NCBI GenBank assembly: GCA_018818835.1
Contig: JAHIRD010000082.1
Span: forward strand, 45,503-109,502
Length of the DNA: 64,000 nt
Source: Pseudomonadota bacterium
GTDB lineage: Bacteria; Desulfobacterota; Desulfobacteria; Desulfobacterales; Desulfolunaceae
Direction of reading: 5' to 3'
In this document: piece by piece, positions 44,554-54,400 of the stretch
How positions within the stretch are numbered: the stretch's first letter is position 1
Layout of the letters: each line of letters starts with the position of its first letter
Notes under the pieces: generated by a model
Database searches by the model: none
Told to the model about the DNA's origin: nothing
The model's input: only the letters and a program-made list of their open reading frames with translations
Translations under genes and position numbers: made by a program

Positions 44554-45851
44554 TTCGCACCTCCTGCTTCCGTAAAAAGAAACGAATTTTTGATCACACC
44601 GGCCAGGGCCGTTTCTGCTGCAGTTGCCGGGCTCATCAGGTGGACCATGCCTCCCTTGCCCATGCGCCCGTTGAAATTTCTGTTGGTGGTGGAGGCACAG
44701 ACTTCGCCGTCAGCCAGAACGCCATTGCTCATGCCCAGGCAGGCACCACAGGTGGGATTGGTCACACAGAATCCCGCATCCATAAATATTTTAATAATCC
44801 CTTCGTCCAGAGCTTTACTGAAAATTTCCGGTGTGGCCGGAGATACAATGGCTCTGATGTTAGGGCTGATGGTTTTCCCCTTGAGAATCTTTGCTGCGAT
44901 CCTCAGGTCTTCCAGGCGACCGTTGGTGCAGGAACCGATATAAACCTGATCCACTTTTTCACCTTCCATGTCCGAAACGGGTTTAACCTGATCGGGCTTG
45001 TAACCAAAGGTGACCATGGGTGAAAGCGTTGAAGCATCCACATGGATGACCTGGTCATAGTGTGCATCAGAATCGGCCGTAAACCTTCTGTAGTCTGACA
45101 GGGCTGCCTCCTTGGACGGATAATCAGATGCGATAAAAGCCCAAAGATAATCCACGGTGGTCATGTCCGGTGCGCAAATGCCGCAGGTCCCTCCGGCTTC
45201 GATGGCCATGTTGCACAGGGTCATCCGGGCTTCCATGCTCATCTGGTCAACCACATGGCCTGTAAACTCAATGACCTTATTGGTGGCTCCATTCACGCCC
45301 AGTTTTCCTATGACTGCAAGAATCACATCTTTGGCAAACACGCCCTGGGGAAGCTCACCGTCAATCACCACCTTGATGCTGTGGGGGTAATGAAAGGCAC
45401 AAACCCCTTTTAATATTCCTACCTCAAGATCCGTGGTGCCCACGCCAGCGGCAAAGGCCCCAAAAGCCCCATGGGTGCAGGTGTGGGAATCGCCCATAAT
45501 AATGGTGTAACCTGGCCTTACAAATCCTTTTTCAGGAAAAATCGCATGGCAGACGCCATTCTTCCCGATATCGAAAAAGTCCACAATGCCTTGACGGATG
45601 GCCCATTCCCTGAGAATTTTTCCCTGCATCGCCGTTTTCGAATCTTTGGCCGGCGTCACATGATCAATGACAGCCTTGATTTTTGATGGATCAAACACCC
45701 TATCCATGCCACGGCTCACCAGATCATTGATAGCCACCGGCGTGGTGATTTCATGGCAGAAAACAGCATCCAGACGGATCACGTGAATATCTCCGAACGG
45801 ATTGTCCACTCCATGGGAATCAAATATTTTTTCGGCTATTGTCTTTCCCAT
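44550..45851 (-). CDS. leuC: 3-isopropylmalate dehydratase-type large subunit
   Basis: 433 residues, the ~420-residue LeuC/HacA group. Fe-S cluster cysteines occur in VYIGSCTNGRLEDLRIA and NPTCGACLGMSNGVLADGE (CxxC). The substrate-binding IIMGDSHTCTHGAFGAFAAG and VGTTDLEVGIL are intact. It interconverts hydroxy-acids by dehydration/rehydration together with the small subunit immediately downstream. No leuA or leuB is nearby, so leucine synthesis, homoaconitase or 2,3-dimethylmalate dehydratase roles all remain open. A Cro-cupin regulator gene lies 140 bp upstream on the same strand and may control it. Confidence 0.87.
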   Translation of the reverse strand: MGKTIAEKIFDSHGVDNPFGDIHVIRLDAVFCHEITTPVAINDLVSRGMDRVFDPSKIKAVIDHVTPAKDSKTAMQGKILREWAIRQGIVDFFDIGKNGVCHAIFPEKGFVRPGYTIIMGDSHTCTHGAFGAFAAGVGTTDLEVGILKGVCAFHYPHSIKVVIDGELPQGVFAKDVILAVIGKLGVNGATNKVIEFTGHVVDQMSMEARMTLCNMAIEAGGTCGICAPDMTTVDYLWAFIASDYPSKEAALSDYRRFTADSDAHYDQVIHVDASTLSPMVTFGYKPDQVKPVSDMEGEKVDQVYIGSCTNGRLEDLRIAAKILKGKTISPNIRAIVSPATPEIFSKALDEGIIKIFMDAGFCVTNPTCGACLGMSNGVLADGEVCASTTNRNFNGRMGKGGMVHLMSPATAAETALAGVIKNSFLFTEAGGAK

Positions 45852-45990
45852 AATACCTCCCTTTGAATAAATATCATCTTGAAATGTATCTTCAATTTTT
45901 ATCAGAGCCTGTCTTTATTTAAAAAGTCGAACTCGCTTCGAAACCAGTGCATGGGAATGTCTCACACGTTGGTTTGCAGGTGAGAACGAA

Positions 45991-46578
45991 TTATTTTCGT
46001 GCAAAAAGAAGCCGTGGCGGTGTGACGATCCACACGGCCTTCAAAAGGTCTTTTCCCGTATTTTTCAAGGTATGGGGGATATCGGATGAAAAAGACACAC
46101 TGTCACCGGTGTTGAGGCTGTATGTTTCAGTCCCATAAACCAGGTCACATTGGCCGTTCAGGATCACGCCGAATTCCTTTCCCGTATGCCCGTATTCCAA
46201 ATCCCCTTTTTCCGCGCCCACACCAATTTCCAACATGAACGCTTCAATGGCGTGTTCTTCGGGCAGCTCCCCGATTTTTGAAAGTTGACGTAGTGTCACC
46301 TGGTTCAAGGCCAAGGTGCTTCCCTTGTCTTTCCGTACAATGGACACCTGTTTATTCTGTTTATAATCATTAAACAGATATTCGTGGTCAATATCCATGA
46401 CATCGGCAATGGTCAAAAGGGTGTCAATGGAGGGCGAAACCTTGTTCCGCTCGATCTGGGACACAAGACTTTCACTGACTCCAGCCAACCTGGCGACTTC
46501 TTTAAGGGTGATATTTTTCCTCTCACGTATCGCCCTTATCTTCCCACCAAACTTGTATTTAACATCTGACTTAACCAA
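45991..46578 (-). CDS. XRE-type HTH transcriptional regulator with C-terminal cupin
   Basis: 195 residues from a TTG at 46578 preceded by GAAGGAGG, which decides the start. The frame remains open to 46626 but has no ribosome-binding site there. The N-terminal helix-turn-helix (IRAIRERKNITLKEVARLAG, VSESLVSQIERNKVSPSIDT) is followed by a cupin (MLEIGVGAEKGDLEYGHTGK, EFGVILNGQCDLVYG, LNTGDSVSFSSDIPHTLKNT). The cupin probably senses a small metabolite. Likely target: itself or the adjacent LeuC/D-type genes, by position only. Confidence 0.9.
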   Translation of the reverse strand: MVKSDVKYKFGGKIRAIRERKNITLKEVARLAGVSESLVSQIERNKVSPSIDTLLTIADVMDIDHEYLFNDYKQNKQVSIVRKDKGSTLALNQVTLRQLSKIGELPEEHAIEAFMLEIGVGAEKGDLEYGHTGKEFGVILNGQCDLVYGTETYSLNTGDSVSFSSDIPHTLKNTGKDLLKAVWIVTPPRLLFARK

Positions 46579-46749
46579 TACTTCACCTCCTTCAGTATTT
46601 ATAAAGTCAACCGCCTGTTTTGTCAAGCGGGTTTTTTCAGATCGTTTAAGATTTTTAAAACATTTGCTTTACAAGGATGCACAGATATGAATAAAAAATG
46701 AGGATTGCCATTTGGGGCACGTATCAGACAAAAGCACAACACATCTAAA

Positions 46750-46785
46750 TGAGATGAACTCGCAAAAAGTCGACAGATAGATGGC
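46750..46785 (+). repeat. Dispersed repeat 'gatgaactcgcaaaaagtcg', second copy
   Basis: Matches 43970-43999 over about 30 bp and lies just upstream of the lipid kinase gene, overlapping its probable promoter region. Confidence 0.6.
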
Positions 46786-46800
46786 TATTAAGGGGCAGGA

Positions 46801-47679
46801 ATGAATATACTTTTAATCGGAAATCCCATTTCAAGCGGCGGCCATGCAGGAAAACGCATCAAAAAACTATCCCTTCTCCTTGAAGAACGTGGCCACAACG
46901 TGAGCTCCTATCTCACCCGCTTTGCAGGGGATGGGAAAGAGATGATCTCATCCTTGTGCCTGGGCATGGACCGAGCCGTGGTTGTGGGCGGAGACGGAAC
47001 CCTGAATGAAATCATTAATGGTTTGGAGTCCTCTTTCACCTGTCCTATCCTTCATTTTCCCACGGGTAACGCCAATCTCCTTGCACAAGACTTGAAATTA
47101 CCCCAACGGTTTTCCCGTGTGGTTGACCTCATTGAACAAGGTAAAACCATCATGGCGGATGTGGGGGTCATGAACGAAAGCCGGTTTCTGATGGTCTGCG
47201 GCATGGGATTTGATGCCCGGGTCACCGAAGAAGTGAAAAAAGTGCGAAAAGGCAAGGTCAGCAATCTGAGCTATGTCCTCCCATTTTTCCGCGCCATGAA
47301 AACCATGTCCCAGGCCCCTCTTACGGTCCGGATTGATGGCAAAGCCATTGAGGCCCAAGGGCAGGCCGTGCTTGTCTGCAATGTTCGAAACTACGCAGGA
47401 ATCTGCGAAATTGCTTATGACGCAGGAGTCACCACCGGTGGGCTTGATGTTGTGGTACTTCCCGGGGAAAACCTGCTTTCCCTGCTTTCATACCTTGCTT
47501 ATGCAAAATTCAGCCGCATCACACGTCTCAAGGATGTCGTTTACCTGAAAGCCGAAAAACAGGTGATCATCCAATCGGAATCTCTGATTCCTGTTGAACT
47601 GGATGGAGATTTTCATGGAAGGCACACCCAGGTCACCATCGACATTATAAAGGGGCTTGTCCCCTTGATCGTTCCCTGA
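46801..47679 (+). CDS. Diacylglycerol/lipid kinase family protein (YegS/DgkB-like)
   Basis: 292 residues. The nucleotide-binding motif VVVGGDGTLNEIINGLESS and the family's early NPISSGGHAGKRIKKL and PTGNANLLAQDLKLP are intact. The C-terminal beta-sandwich ends in VELDGDFHGRHTQVTIDI, where E and D mark the typical 'E-D-G' motif. It phosphorylates diacylglycerol or a related lipid at the inner membrane from the cytoplasmic side. Ribosome-binding site ggggcagga. It is followed 29 bp later by the FmdE-like gene on the same strand. No functional tie between them is obvious. Confidence 0.88.
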   Translation: MNILLIGNPISSGGHAGKRIKKLSLLLEERGHNVSSYLTRFAGDGKEMISSLCLGMDRAVVVGGDGTLNEIINGLESSFTCPILHFPTGNANLLAQDLKLPQRFSRVVDLIEQGKTIMADVGVMNESRFLMVCGMGFDARVTEEVKKVRKGKVSNLSYVLPFFRAMKTMSQAPLTVRIDGKAIEAQGQAVLVCNVRNYAGICEIAYDAGVTTGGLDVVVLPGENLLSLLSYLAYAKFSRITRLKDVVYLKAEKQVIIQSESLIPVELDGDFHGRHTQVTIDIIKGLVPLIVP

Positions 47680-47708
47680 AAAACATTTATAAACTCTAAG
47701 GAGGCTTC

Positions 47709-48338
47709 ATGATGACTGTCCTTACTGACCCGGACATCCCCAATGAACTTAAAGACTGCGTTCGTTTTCACGGGCATCTTTGTCCAGGCCTGGTATACGG
47801 ATACAGGGTGGCCATTGAAGCGTTGAAACACCTTGGTATCAGTCGAGCACCGGATGAAGAAATCATTGCCATCAGTGAAAATGATTCCTGCGCCGTGGAT
47901 GGTATTCAAAAAATTCTGGGCACCACCTCGGGAAAAGGCAATCTGATCATACGAAATTACGGAAAAAACGTTTATACGGTTCAGTCTCGAAACACACAAA
48001 AAGCAGTCCGATTTTCACGAATTTTAGGTTATTGTTACGAAGGTGACCATCCTGAAGAATTTGAAATTCTTGAGAAAAAAGTCGCAACTAAATCTGCAAC
48101 TAAATCGGAAATGAAACGACAGAAGCTCCTCAAGGCCATGGATCTTGCCCTTAAGAATTTTGATCGAATTTTCACGCGAACCGACGTGGACTATGAGGAA
48201 ATCGATTACGCTCCCCTGGCTCCGTCTGTTGCCTGTGCAACCTGCGGTGAGCTGACCATGAAGACCCGTATGATTGAAGGAAAAGACAAGACACTTCGCT
48301 GTATTCCATGTGACAGGAAAGTCAGCATGATTCCCTAA
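47709..48338 (+). CDS. FmdE-family metal-binding protein
   Basis: 209 residues. The FmdE signature CVRFHGHLCPGLVYGYRVAI (Cys and His ligands) opens the chain, and AISENDSCAVDGIQKILGTT is the second conserved motif. A C-terminal zinc-ribbon-like segment has CATCGE and CIPC. FmdE domains are named for a protein linked to formylmethanofuran dehydrogenase, but stand-alone versions are common in sulfate reducers and bind metal (molybdate-, tungsten- or heme-related roles have been proposed). The precise function is unknown. The start uses aaggaggc, with two adjacent ATGs (47709 or 47712). It is convergent with the FliL-like gene, 7 bp apart. Confidence 0.85.
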   Translation: MMTVLTDPDIPNELKDCVRFHGHLCPGLVYGYRVAIEALKHLGISRAPDEEIIAISENDSCAVDGIQKILGTTSGKGNLIIRNYGKNVYTVQSRNTQKAVRFSRILGYCYEGDHPEEFEILEKKVATKSATKSEMKRQKLLKAMDLALKNFDRIFTRTDVDYEEIDYAPLAPSVACATCGELTMKTRMIEGKDKTLRCIPCDRKVSMIP

Positions 48339-48345
48339 ATGAGCC

Positions 48346-49248
48346 CTATTGAGCAGTATCATTGACCGGAGCAGGAGCCGTATCACCAGGCACAGTCAGA
48401 CCATACTGTTCCGCATACAATTTTTCGAACTCGAGGACACTCTCCTTATTGGCCGTCACAACGACTTTGTTGACTTTCACATCGGTCAGGCGCCCTTCAA
48501 AATAAGGATTCAGGACTATCTTAAACTGGTTAACCACGTCTTTCACCTTATCAAGGGATTTGGTGTCTTTATAGGTCTGTGCACTGAAAAAAGAGATGGC
48601 CATATCACGAATGATGGGATGAAGATGGTAGGTGATAACCTCCGTATCGGGATTCTTTTCCGGGGAAAGGTAATCAAGGCCCTCGGCATCTTCCACGCTG
48701 AGTTCCATATCCAGACATAAAAACCTGAACTTTTCATGATTTCGGTCCATCTGGAGATTCACCACGATGGGCCCGGGATTGACAAGTGCGATACTCAAGT
48801 CAATTTCACCATCTTCCGTTTGTTTACTCCGGACCCGTGTCCAAGTGGTCACCTGATCGTTTTCTTGTTTGAGAATCATCTTATCTTTGTTGATATCCAG
48901 CACTTCGAATCGAAAGGCTTGATCCTTAACCCAGGGGCCTTTCCCATCCCTGATCGTCGAGGGGGTGATGATTAGAAACATTTTTCCATCGGCCTTTGAA
49001 TGTTCTACAGCCCAGTTGCCCTCGACTTTTTCCTTTGTTTCAACAATACGAGAAAATTTCCCTTCCACACGTTCCTGTTCCACCCAGCTTTTATTCTGAC
49101 GGAAACTGTGTATTGCATGAATATTTGCCCGTTTAATACGCCAGGAGCCGATCAGCAACAAATCGATTTCCGGTGCCCTGTTACACGCCGTGTTTATTAT
49201 GGACAAAAGAAATACGGTTAAAGCAAACAAAAGGAATTTCCTGGCCAT
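48346..49248 (-). CDS. Predicted lipoprotein with FliL-like C-terminal domain
   Basis: 300 residues. A lipoprotein signal ends in SIINTAC (lipobox Cys22). Residues ~30-150 resemble a lipocalin-like/DUF beta-barrel stress-response fold (LLIGSWRIKRANIHAIHSFR, VEGNWAVEHSKADGKMFLII). From about 155 the pattern matches flagellar FliL: IALVNPGPIVVNLQ, FRFLCLDMELSVE, then HPIIRDMAISFFSAQTYKDT and LDKVKDVVNQFKIVLNPYFE, ending GRLTDVKVNKVVVT. FliL normally has an N-terminal membrane helix and works with the stator. Here a lipid anchor replaces it, and no flagellar genes are near. The role is unknown. Similarity is judged by eye. Confidence 0.6.
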   Translation of the reverse strand: MARKFLLFALTVFLLSIINTACNRAPEIDLLLIGSWRIKRANIHAIHSFRQNKSWVEQERVEGKFSRIVETKEKVEGNWAVEHSKADGKMFLIITPSTIRDGKGPWVKDQAFRFEVLDINKDKMILKQENDQVTTWTRVRSKQTEDGEIDLSIALVNPGPIVVNLQMDRNHEKFRFLCLDMELSVEDAEGLDYLSPEKNPDTEVITYHLHPIIRDMAISFFSAQTYKDTKSLDKVKDVVNQFKIVLNPYFEGRLTDVKVNKVVVTANKESVLEFEKLYAEQYGLTVPGDTAPAPVNDTAQ

Positions 49249-49518
49249 GGTTTCTCCCTGGATATGTGCGAGGTGTGTTACAAATCTTTTACGTATGAAA
49301 TATCATCGATGAGGTATGCTTGTGCGCCATGAAAACACAATAATAACAATTATACACCATGTTTTTAATAAAATAAAGCAACGATTCTTCCATGGCCTGG
49401 TTCACGCTTGACAGACCTGACTGTTTTTGATTAGGGTATCAGTGTTTTTTCCAAGGTATATCATACCAAAATAACGCCATCACAGACGCCTGTAAAAGGC
49501 TCAGACGGAACAAACATC

Positions 49519-51159
49519 ATGAAACGTTCATACCATGATTCAGCCCCCTTGGGCGTCTGGCTTGACCAGGCACCACAGGCAGCGACTCGTAACACGCCTC
49601 TGCATTCAGCGCTTCTTCATGTCAAAGAGCCCATTGCCATAATTCAGGACAATGAAAAACTCCTGATTCGAAACCAGGGCCACGCTATTCTGGGGAAAAA
49701 AACGCCCGGGGCGAATGAAAAAATCCTTCTGGCTTATGCACCGGCACTGCCCCTTGAGAATCTTGGGGATCCTCTTTTTATGAAATCCCATAAATTAAAG
49801 TATCCCTATGTCATGGGAGCCATGGCCAATGGAATAACCTCGGCTGATATGGTGGAGGAAGCAGCCCGCGCCGGCATGGTTGGGTTTTTTGGAGCCGGGG
49901 GCCTGTCCCTTGACCGGATCTCCCAGGCCATTGACAGAATCCAAAAAAACCTGGCCCATCTGACCTATGGATTTAACCTGATTCACAATCCCAACGAGCC
50001 CCAGAACGAACAGGCCGTGGTGGACCTTTATCTTCACAAAAAGGTCCGACTGGTCAGCGCCGCAGCGTACATGCGACTCACAGCCCCCCTTGTACAGTAC
50101 CGGATCACCGGGATTCACCGGGATGCCCAAGGTAAAATCGTCTGTCCAAACAAGGTCATTGCCAAGGTATCACGCAGTGAAGTGGCACGTCGTTTTTTTT
50201 CTCCGCCACCGGAAAAAACCGTTCAGGAGCTTGTAAGGCAGGGGAAAATTTCCATCGAAGAAGCCGAATTGGCAAAATATATCCCCATGGCCCAGGACCT
50301 GTCTGCCGAAGCGGATTCCGGCGGCCACACGGACAATCGACCGGCTCTGGCCCTTTTTCCGACCATGATGGCCCTTCGCCATGACATGATGAAAGCCCAC
50401 GGGTATGACACCCAACTCCGCGTGGGTCTGGGCGGGGGTATTGCCACCCCCGAATCAGCCGCAGCAGCATTTGCCATGGGTGCGGCTTACATTCTCACCG
50501 GATCCATCAACCAGTCCTGCCTTGAAGCGGGCACCTCTGATGCGGTCAAAAAGATGCTTTGCGTCACCGAACAGGCCGATGTAATCATGGCCCCTTCCGC
50601 CGATATGTTTGAAATGGGTGTCAAGGTCCAGGTTCTTAAGCGCGGGACCATGTTTGCTTTAAAGGCAGCCAAACTCTACGATTATTACAGAACCTATGAC
50701 AGCCTGGATCAGATGCCTTCTGCCACCATCGAAGAGCTTGAAAAGAAATTTTTCCATACCGGCATTGACCAGGAATGGAACAGCACTTGGTCTTTTTTTG
50801 AAACACGTGATCCCAGACAAAACGAACGGGCAGCCCGGGATCCCAAGCATAAAATGGCCCTGCTTTTCAGATCTTACCTTGGACGCGCATCCCTCTGGGC
50901 TGTAACCGGTGCGCCGGACCGGGTGATCGACTATCAGGTATGGTGCGGTCCTGCCATGGGTGCCTTCAATGAATGGGTCAAAGGCAGTTTCCTGGAAGCC
51001 CCGGAGCAGAGAAAAGTGGCCACCCTGGCCATGAATCTCTTGATGGGGGCAAGCTACGTGACCCGGATGAACCATCTCAGGTCACAGGGTATCATGCTTT
51101 CCGATGAAGAGATCCGTTATCACCCCATTGAAATGGATACATTACAATCATTTTTATAA
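49519..51159 (+). CDS. pfaD: PfaD-family trans-acting enoyl reductase
   Basis: 546 residues, matching PfaD length. It is a TIM-barrel flavoprotein of the NPD/2-nitropropane dioxygenase class: PYVMGAMANGITSADMVEEA, VGFFGAGGLSLDRISQAIDR, LTYGFNLIHNPNEP, then the FMN-phosphate region VGLGGGIATPESAAAAFAMG and AAYILTGSINQSCLEAGTSD. In PUFA and related secondary-lipid synthases it supplies enoyl reduction in trans, acting on ACP-bound chains. The synthase starts 286 bp downstream on the same strand. Ribosome-binding sequence weak (acggaac). Product identity is not predictable from this gene. Confidence 0.93.
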   Translation: MKRSYHDSAPLGVWLDQAPQAATRNTPLHSALLHVKEPIAIIQDNEKLLIRNQGHAILGKKTPGANEKILLAYAPALPLENLGDPLFMKSHKLKYPYVMGAMANGITSADMVEEAARAGMVGFFGAGGLSLDRISQAIDRIQKNLAHLTYGFNLIHNPNEPQNEQAVVDLYLHKKVRLVSAAAYMRLTAPLVQYRITGIHRDAQGKIVCPNKVIAKVSRSEVARRFFSPPPEKTVQELVRQGKISIEEAELAKYIPMAQDLSAEADSGGHTDNRPALALFPTMMALRHDMMKAHGYDTQLRVGLGGGIATPESAAAAFAMGAAYILTGSINQSCLEAGTSDAVKKMLCVTEQADVIMAPSADMFEMGVKVQVLKRGTMFALKAAKLYDYYRTYDSLDQMPSATIEELEKKFFHTGIDQEWNSTWSFFETRDPRQNERAARDPKHKMALLFRSYLGRASLWAVTGAPDRVIDYQVWCGPAMGAFNEWVKGSFLEAPEQRKVATLAMNLLMGASYVTRMNHLRSQGIMLSDEEIRYHPIEMDTLQSFL

Positions 51160-51445
51160 ATACATAAGGACGCCTCAAATCACTAAAAACACGAAGGATG
51201 ACATATTCACCCGGTTTATGCATCCTTGAGAATATCTATATATTATGTAAAAATAACATGCAATATTAGATACTTACAGCCAGTAACCATTGTAAAATAA
51301 ATGTAACACACCAAGATTTACTTTGATTATTAATAAAATACTAATATCGTTCGAAAATAGTACTATATATATTTATGCATAATTTTTTTTACCATTGACC
51401 AAAAAACGACGTGATTGATCTGACGTTTAACCAAGGGGTTTACCA
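51160..51445. other. Intergenic region upstream of the large synthase
   Basis: 286 bp of AT-rich DNA with no gene. It is long enough to hold a separate promoter for the synthase, but no clear boxes are seen. No hairpin terminator after pfaD was recognised. Confidence 0.4.
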
Positions 51446-54400
51446 ATGAATCAGGACAAAAAAATCTCACCCGTTGCCATAATCGGACTCAGTTGTCTTT
51501 TCCCCAAAGCTCCAGGAATGAAAGAATACTGGCGGCTTGTCTACCAGGGTGAAGACGCCATAACCGACGTTCCCGAGTCACACTGGAACGCCAACGATTA
51601 TTACTCGGAAAACCCCAAAACCCAGGATCACACTTACTGTACCAGGGGAGGCTATCTGCTGCCGGTCCCCTTTAACCCGGCAGAATTCGGCCTTCCCCCC
51701 AGCATCCTCGAAGCCACGGACACCTCCCAGATTCTGGGGCTGGTGGCCTCCAAAATGGCCCTTAATGATGCGGGATACGGCAAAGATCGTGAGTTCGACC
51801 GGGACAGGGTCAGCGTCATGCTGGGCGCCACAGTGACCCAGGAGCTGGTCATCAGCATGGGATCTCGTCTTGGCCATCCCAAGTGGCGACGGGCGCTTGA
51901 AGATTCCGGTATTCCCCCTGAAAAGGTCAAGGAAGTTATGGAACGGATATCCGACTCCTATGCCCCCTGGCAGGAAAGTACGTTTCCCGGTCTTTTGGGC
52001 AATGTCATCTCAGGGCGAATTGCCAACCGATTTGATTTCGGGGGAGTCAACACGACACTGGACGCGGCCTGCGCAAGCTCTTTCAGCGCTCTGAATCTGG
52101 CATTCATGGAAATCCAGAGCGGAAAGAGCGACATGGTCCTCACCGGCGGAGTGGATACCCTGAATGATATCTTCATGCACATGTGTTTTGCACAGACAGG
52201 GGTTCTGTCCCACACCGGAAGTGTCAAAGCTTTTTCTGACAAGGCCGACGGAACCGTCATCGGTGAGGGCATCGGCATTGTCATCCTCAAAAAACTCGAA
52301 CAAGCTGAAAAAGACGGAGACAAAATTTACGCAGTCATTCGATCCGTGGGTGGCTCAAGTGACGGAAAATCACTGAGCATCTATGCGCCCAGTGCAAAAG
52401 GACAGGCCAAAGCCATTCAAAGGGCATACGATCAGGCAGGAATCAGTCCGGCCACCGTGGAACTTCTGGAGGCCCACGGGACAGGGACACGGGGTGATGT
52501 GGTGGAATTCCAGGGTTTGACCCAGGTGTTTTCCAAACATTCGGACAAAAAAAACTGGTGTGCCCTGGGCACTGTTAAATCCAATATCGGCCATACCAAG
52601 GCTTCTGCGGGCGTTGCAGGGTTGATCAAAGGTGTTCTTTCCCTTTACCACAAGGTCCTCCCCCCGACCCTGAACATCGACACACCTGATCCCAAGATGA
52701 ATATCAAGGACAGTCCCTTTTACCTGTGTACCGAATCCAGACCCTGGCTTACGCCCCAAGCGGGTCATCCAAGGCGATGTGGCGTCACGGCCTGTGGATT
52801 TGGCGGAAGCAATTTTCATGTGATCCTTGAAGAATATGTCAAAGACAAAAAAGAGGTCTCATGGGATGGCGCTGTTGAAATTCTTGCTTTTTCAGGTCAA
52901 TCTGAATCAGTCATCCTCCGTAAGATTGAAGCGTTTAAAAAAGAGGCTGTGTTAGATAAGCCCCTTTACATGTGTGATGCCTTCTTCCACTACCATGCAT
53001 CAGTTTCCCGTAACGCATTCCAGGAAAAAGACCCCATCCGTCTTCTTTTAATCATCGGCAAAGATGATATACCTACCGACAAACTTGACAAAGCTGTTCA
53101 GGGCCTTCATTCGGATACCACAGAGGCCCTTTCACGTCAGAATATATTTCTCGACAAAAATCCGGCTGCAAAAGATGGCCTTGCCTTTCTCTTTCCGGGT
53201 CAGGGCAGCCAGTACACCCATATGGGTAAAGATATAATCAATGTCTTCCCGGAAGCCCGGGAGGTCCTTGAAAAAATCAATGCACATTTTGATCAGGCCG
53301 ATACGCGGCTGAGCGATATCATCTACCCACTTCCTGACCATATCCAGGATCGAAAAACAAGTGAAGATGCCTTGAGAAAGACCGACAAGGCCCAGCCTTC
53401 CATCGGGGCCATCAGCTTGGCCATGAACCGGGTTCTCGGCCGATTTGGCGTGACACCCCAGGCCACATGCGGCCACAGCTACGGTGAACTATCCGCCCTT
53501 TGTTCTGCGGGATGGCTCCCTGAAGACGATTTTTTGACCTTGTCCGTAGCCCGGGGTAAATTCATGGCGGCCTGCGGCGACAAAGCCGGTACCATGCTGG
53601 CAGTCAAAGCCCCCTTGGATGATCTTGATCACCTGGTTAAAACACCCGGCCTCAACGTGGTTCTGGCCAACAGAAACTCCTATGACCAGGGCGTTCTATC
53701 AGGGTCCTTTGAATCCATTGAAAAGGCCGAAGGCCTTTGCAAAGAAAAGGGGTATCGGACCACGCGGCTTCCCGTGGCCGCTGCATTCCACAGCAGCCTG
53801 GTTGAAGCCGCTGCAAAACCCTTTGGCAAAGAAGTCCGTAAACACCCCATGACCCCCACACCCATTACCGTCTATTCCAACACCACAGGGGAACCCTATC
53901 CGGCCAGCAAACCCAAAGACATGGAAACAATCCTGGGGAACCAGCTTTTAAACCCAGTCCGTTTTGTGGACAACATCGAAAACATGTACAAAAGCGGCAT
54001 AAGGACCTTTGTTGAAGTTGGGCCCAAACCCGTGCTCAACGGCCTGGTGTCATCCATTCTCAAGGACAGACCCGCCACGATCCTGTCCCTGGATGCCTCA
54101 TCAGGAAAAAAATTCGGACTTATTGATCTTGCTCGGACACTGTGTTCCCTTGCCGTAACAGGTTATCCCGTGAGTCTTTCCAGCTGGGAACAGGGCATGG
54201 AAAAACCCGAAAAGATGGCCATGAATATCCCCATCTGCGGTGCGAATTACCGGAACCCGGTCAAGCCACGGCCCAAAACCACCATGGCTTTGCCCCAAGC
54301 GCCCATCGCACCCCGGTCTGACAACCTGATGCCAGAGGCGCCGAAAAGCTTTCCTGTGAAAGCTGAAAACGCCTTGCCCGAAATCCCGGTCCAGGGCACA

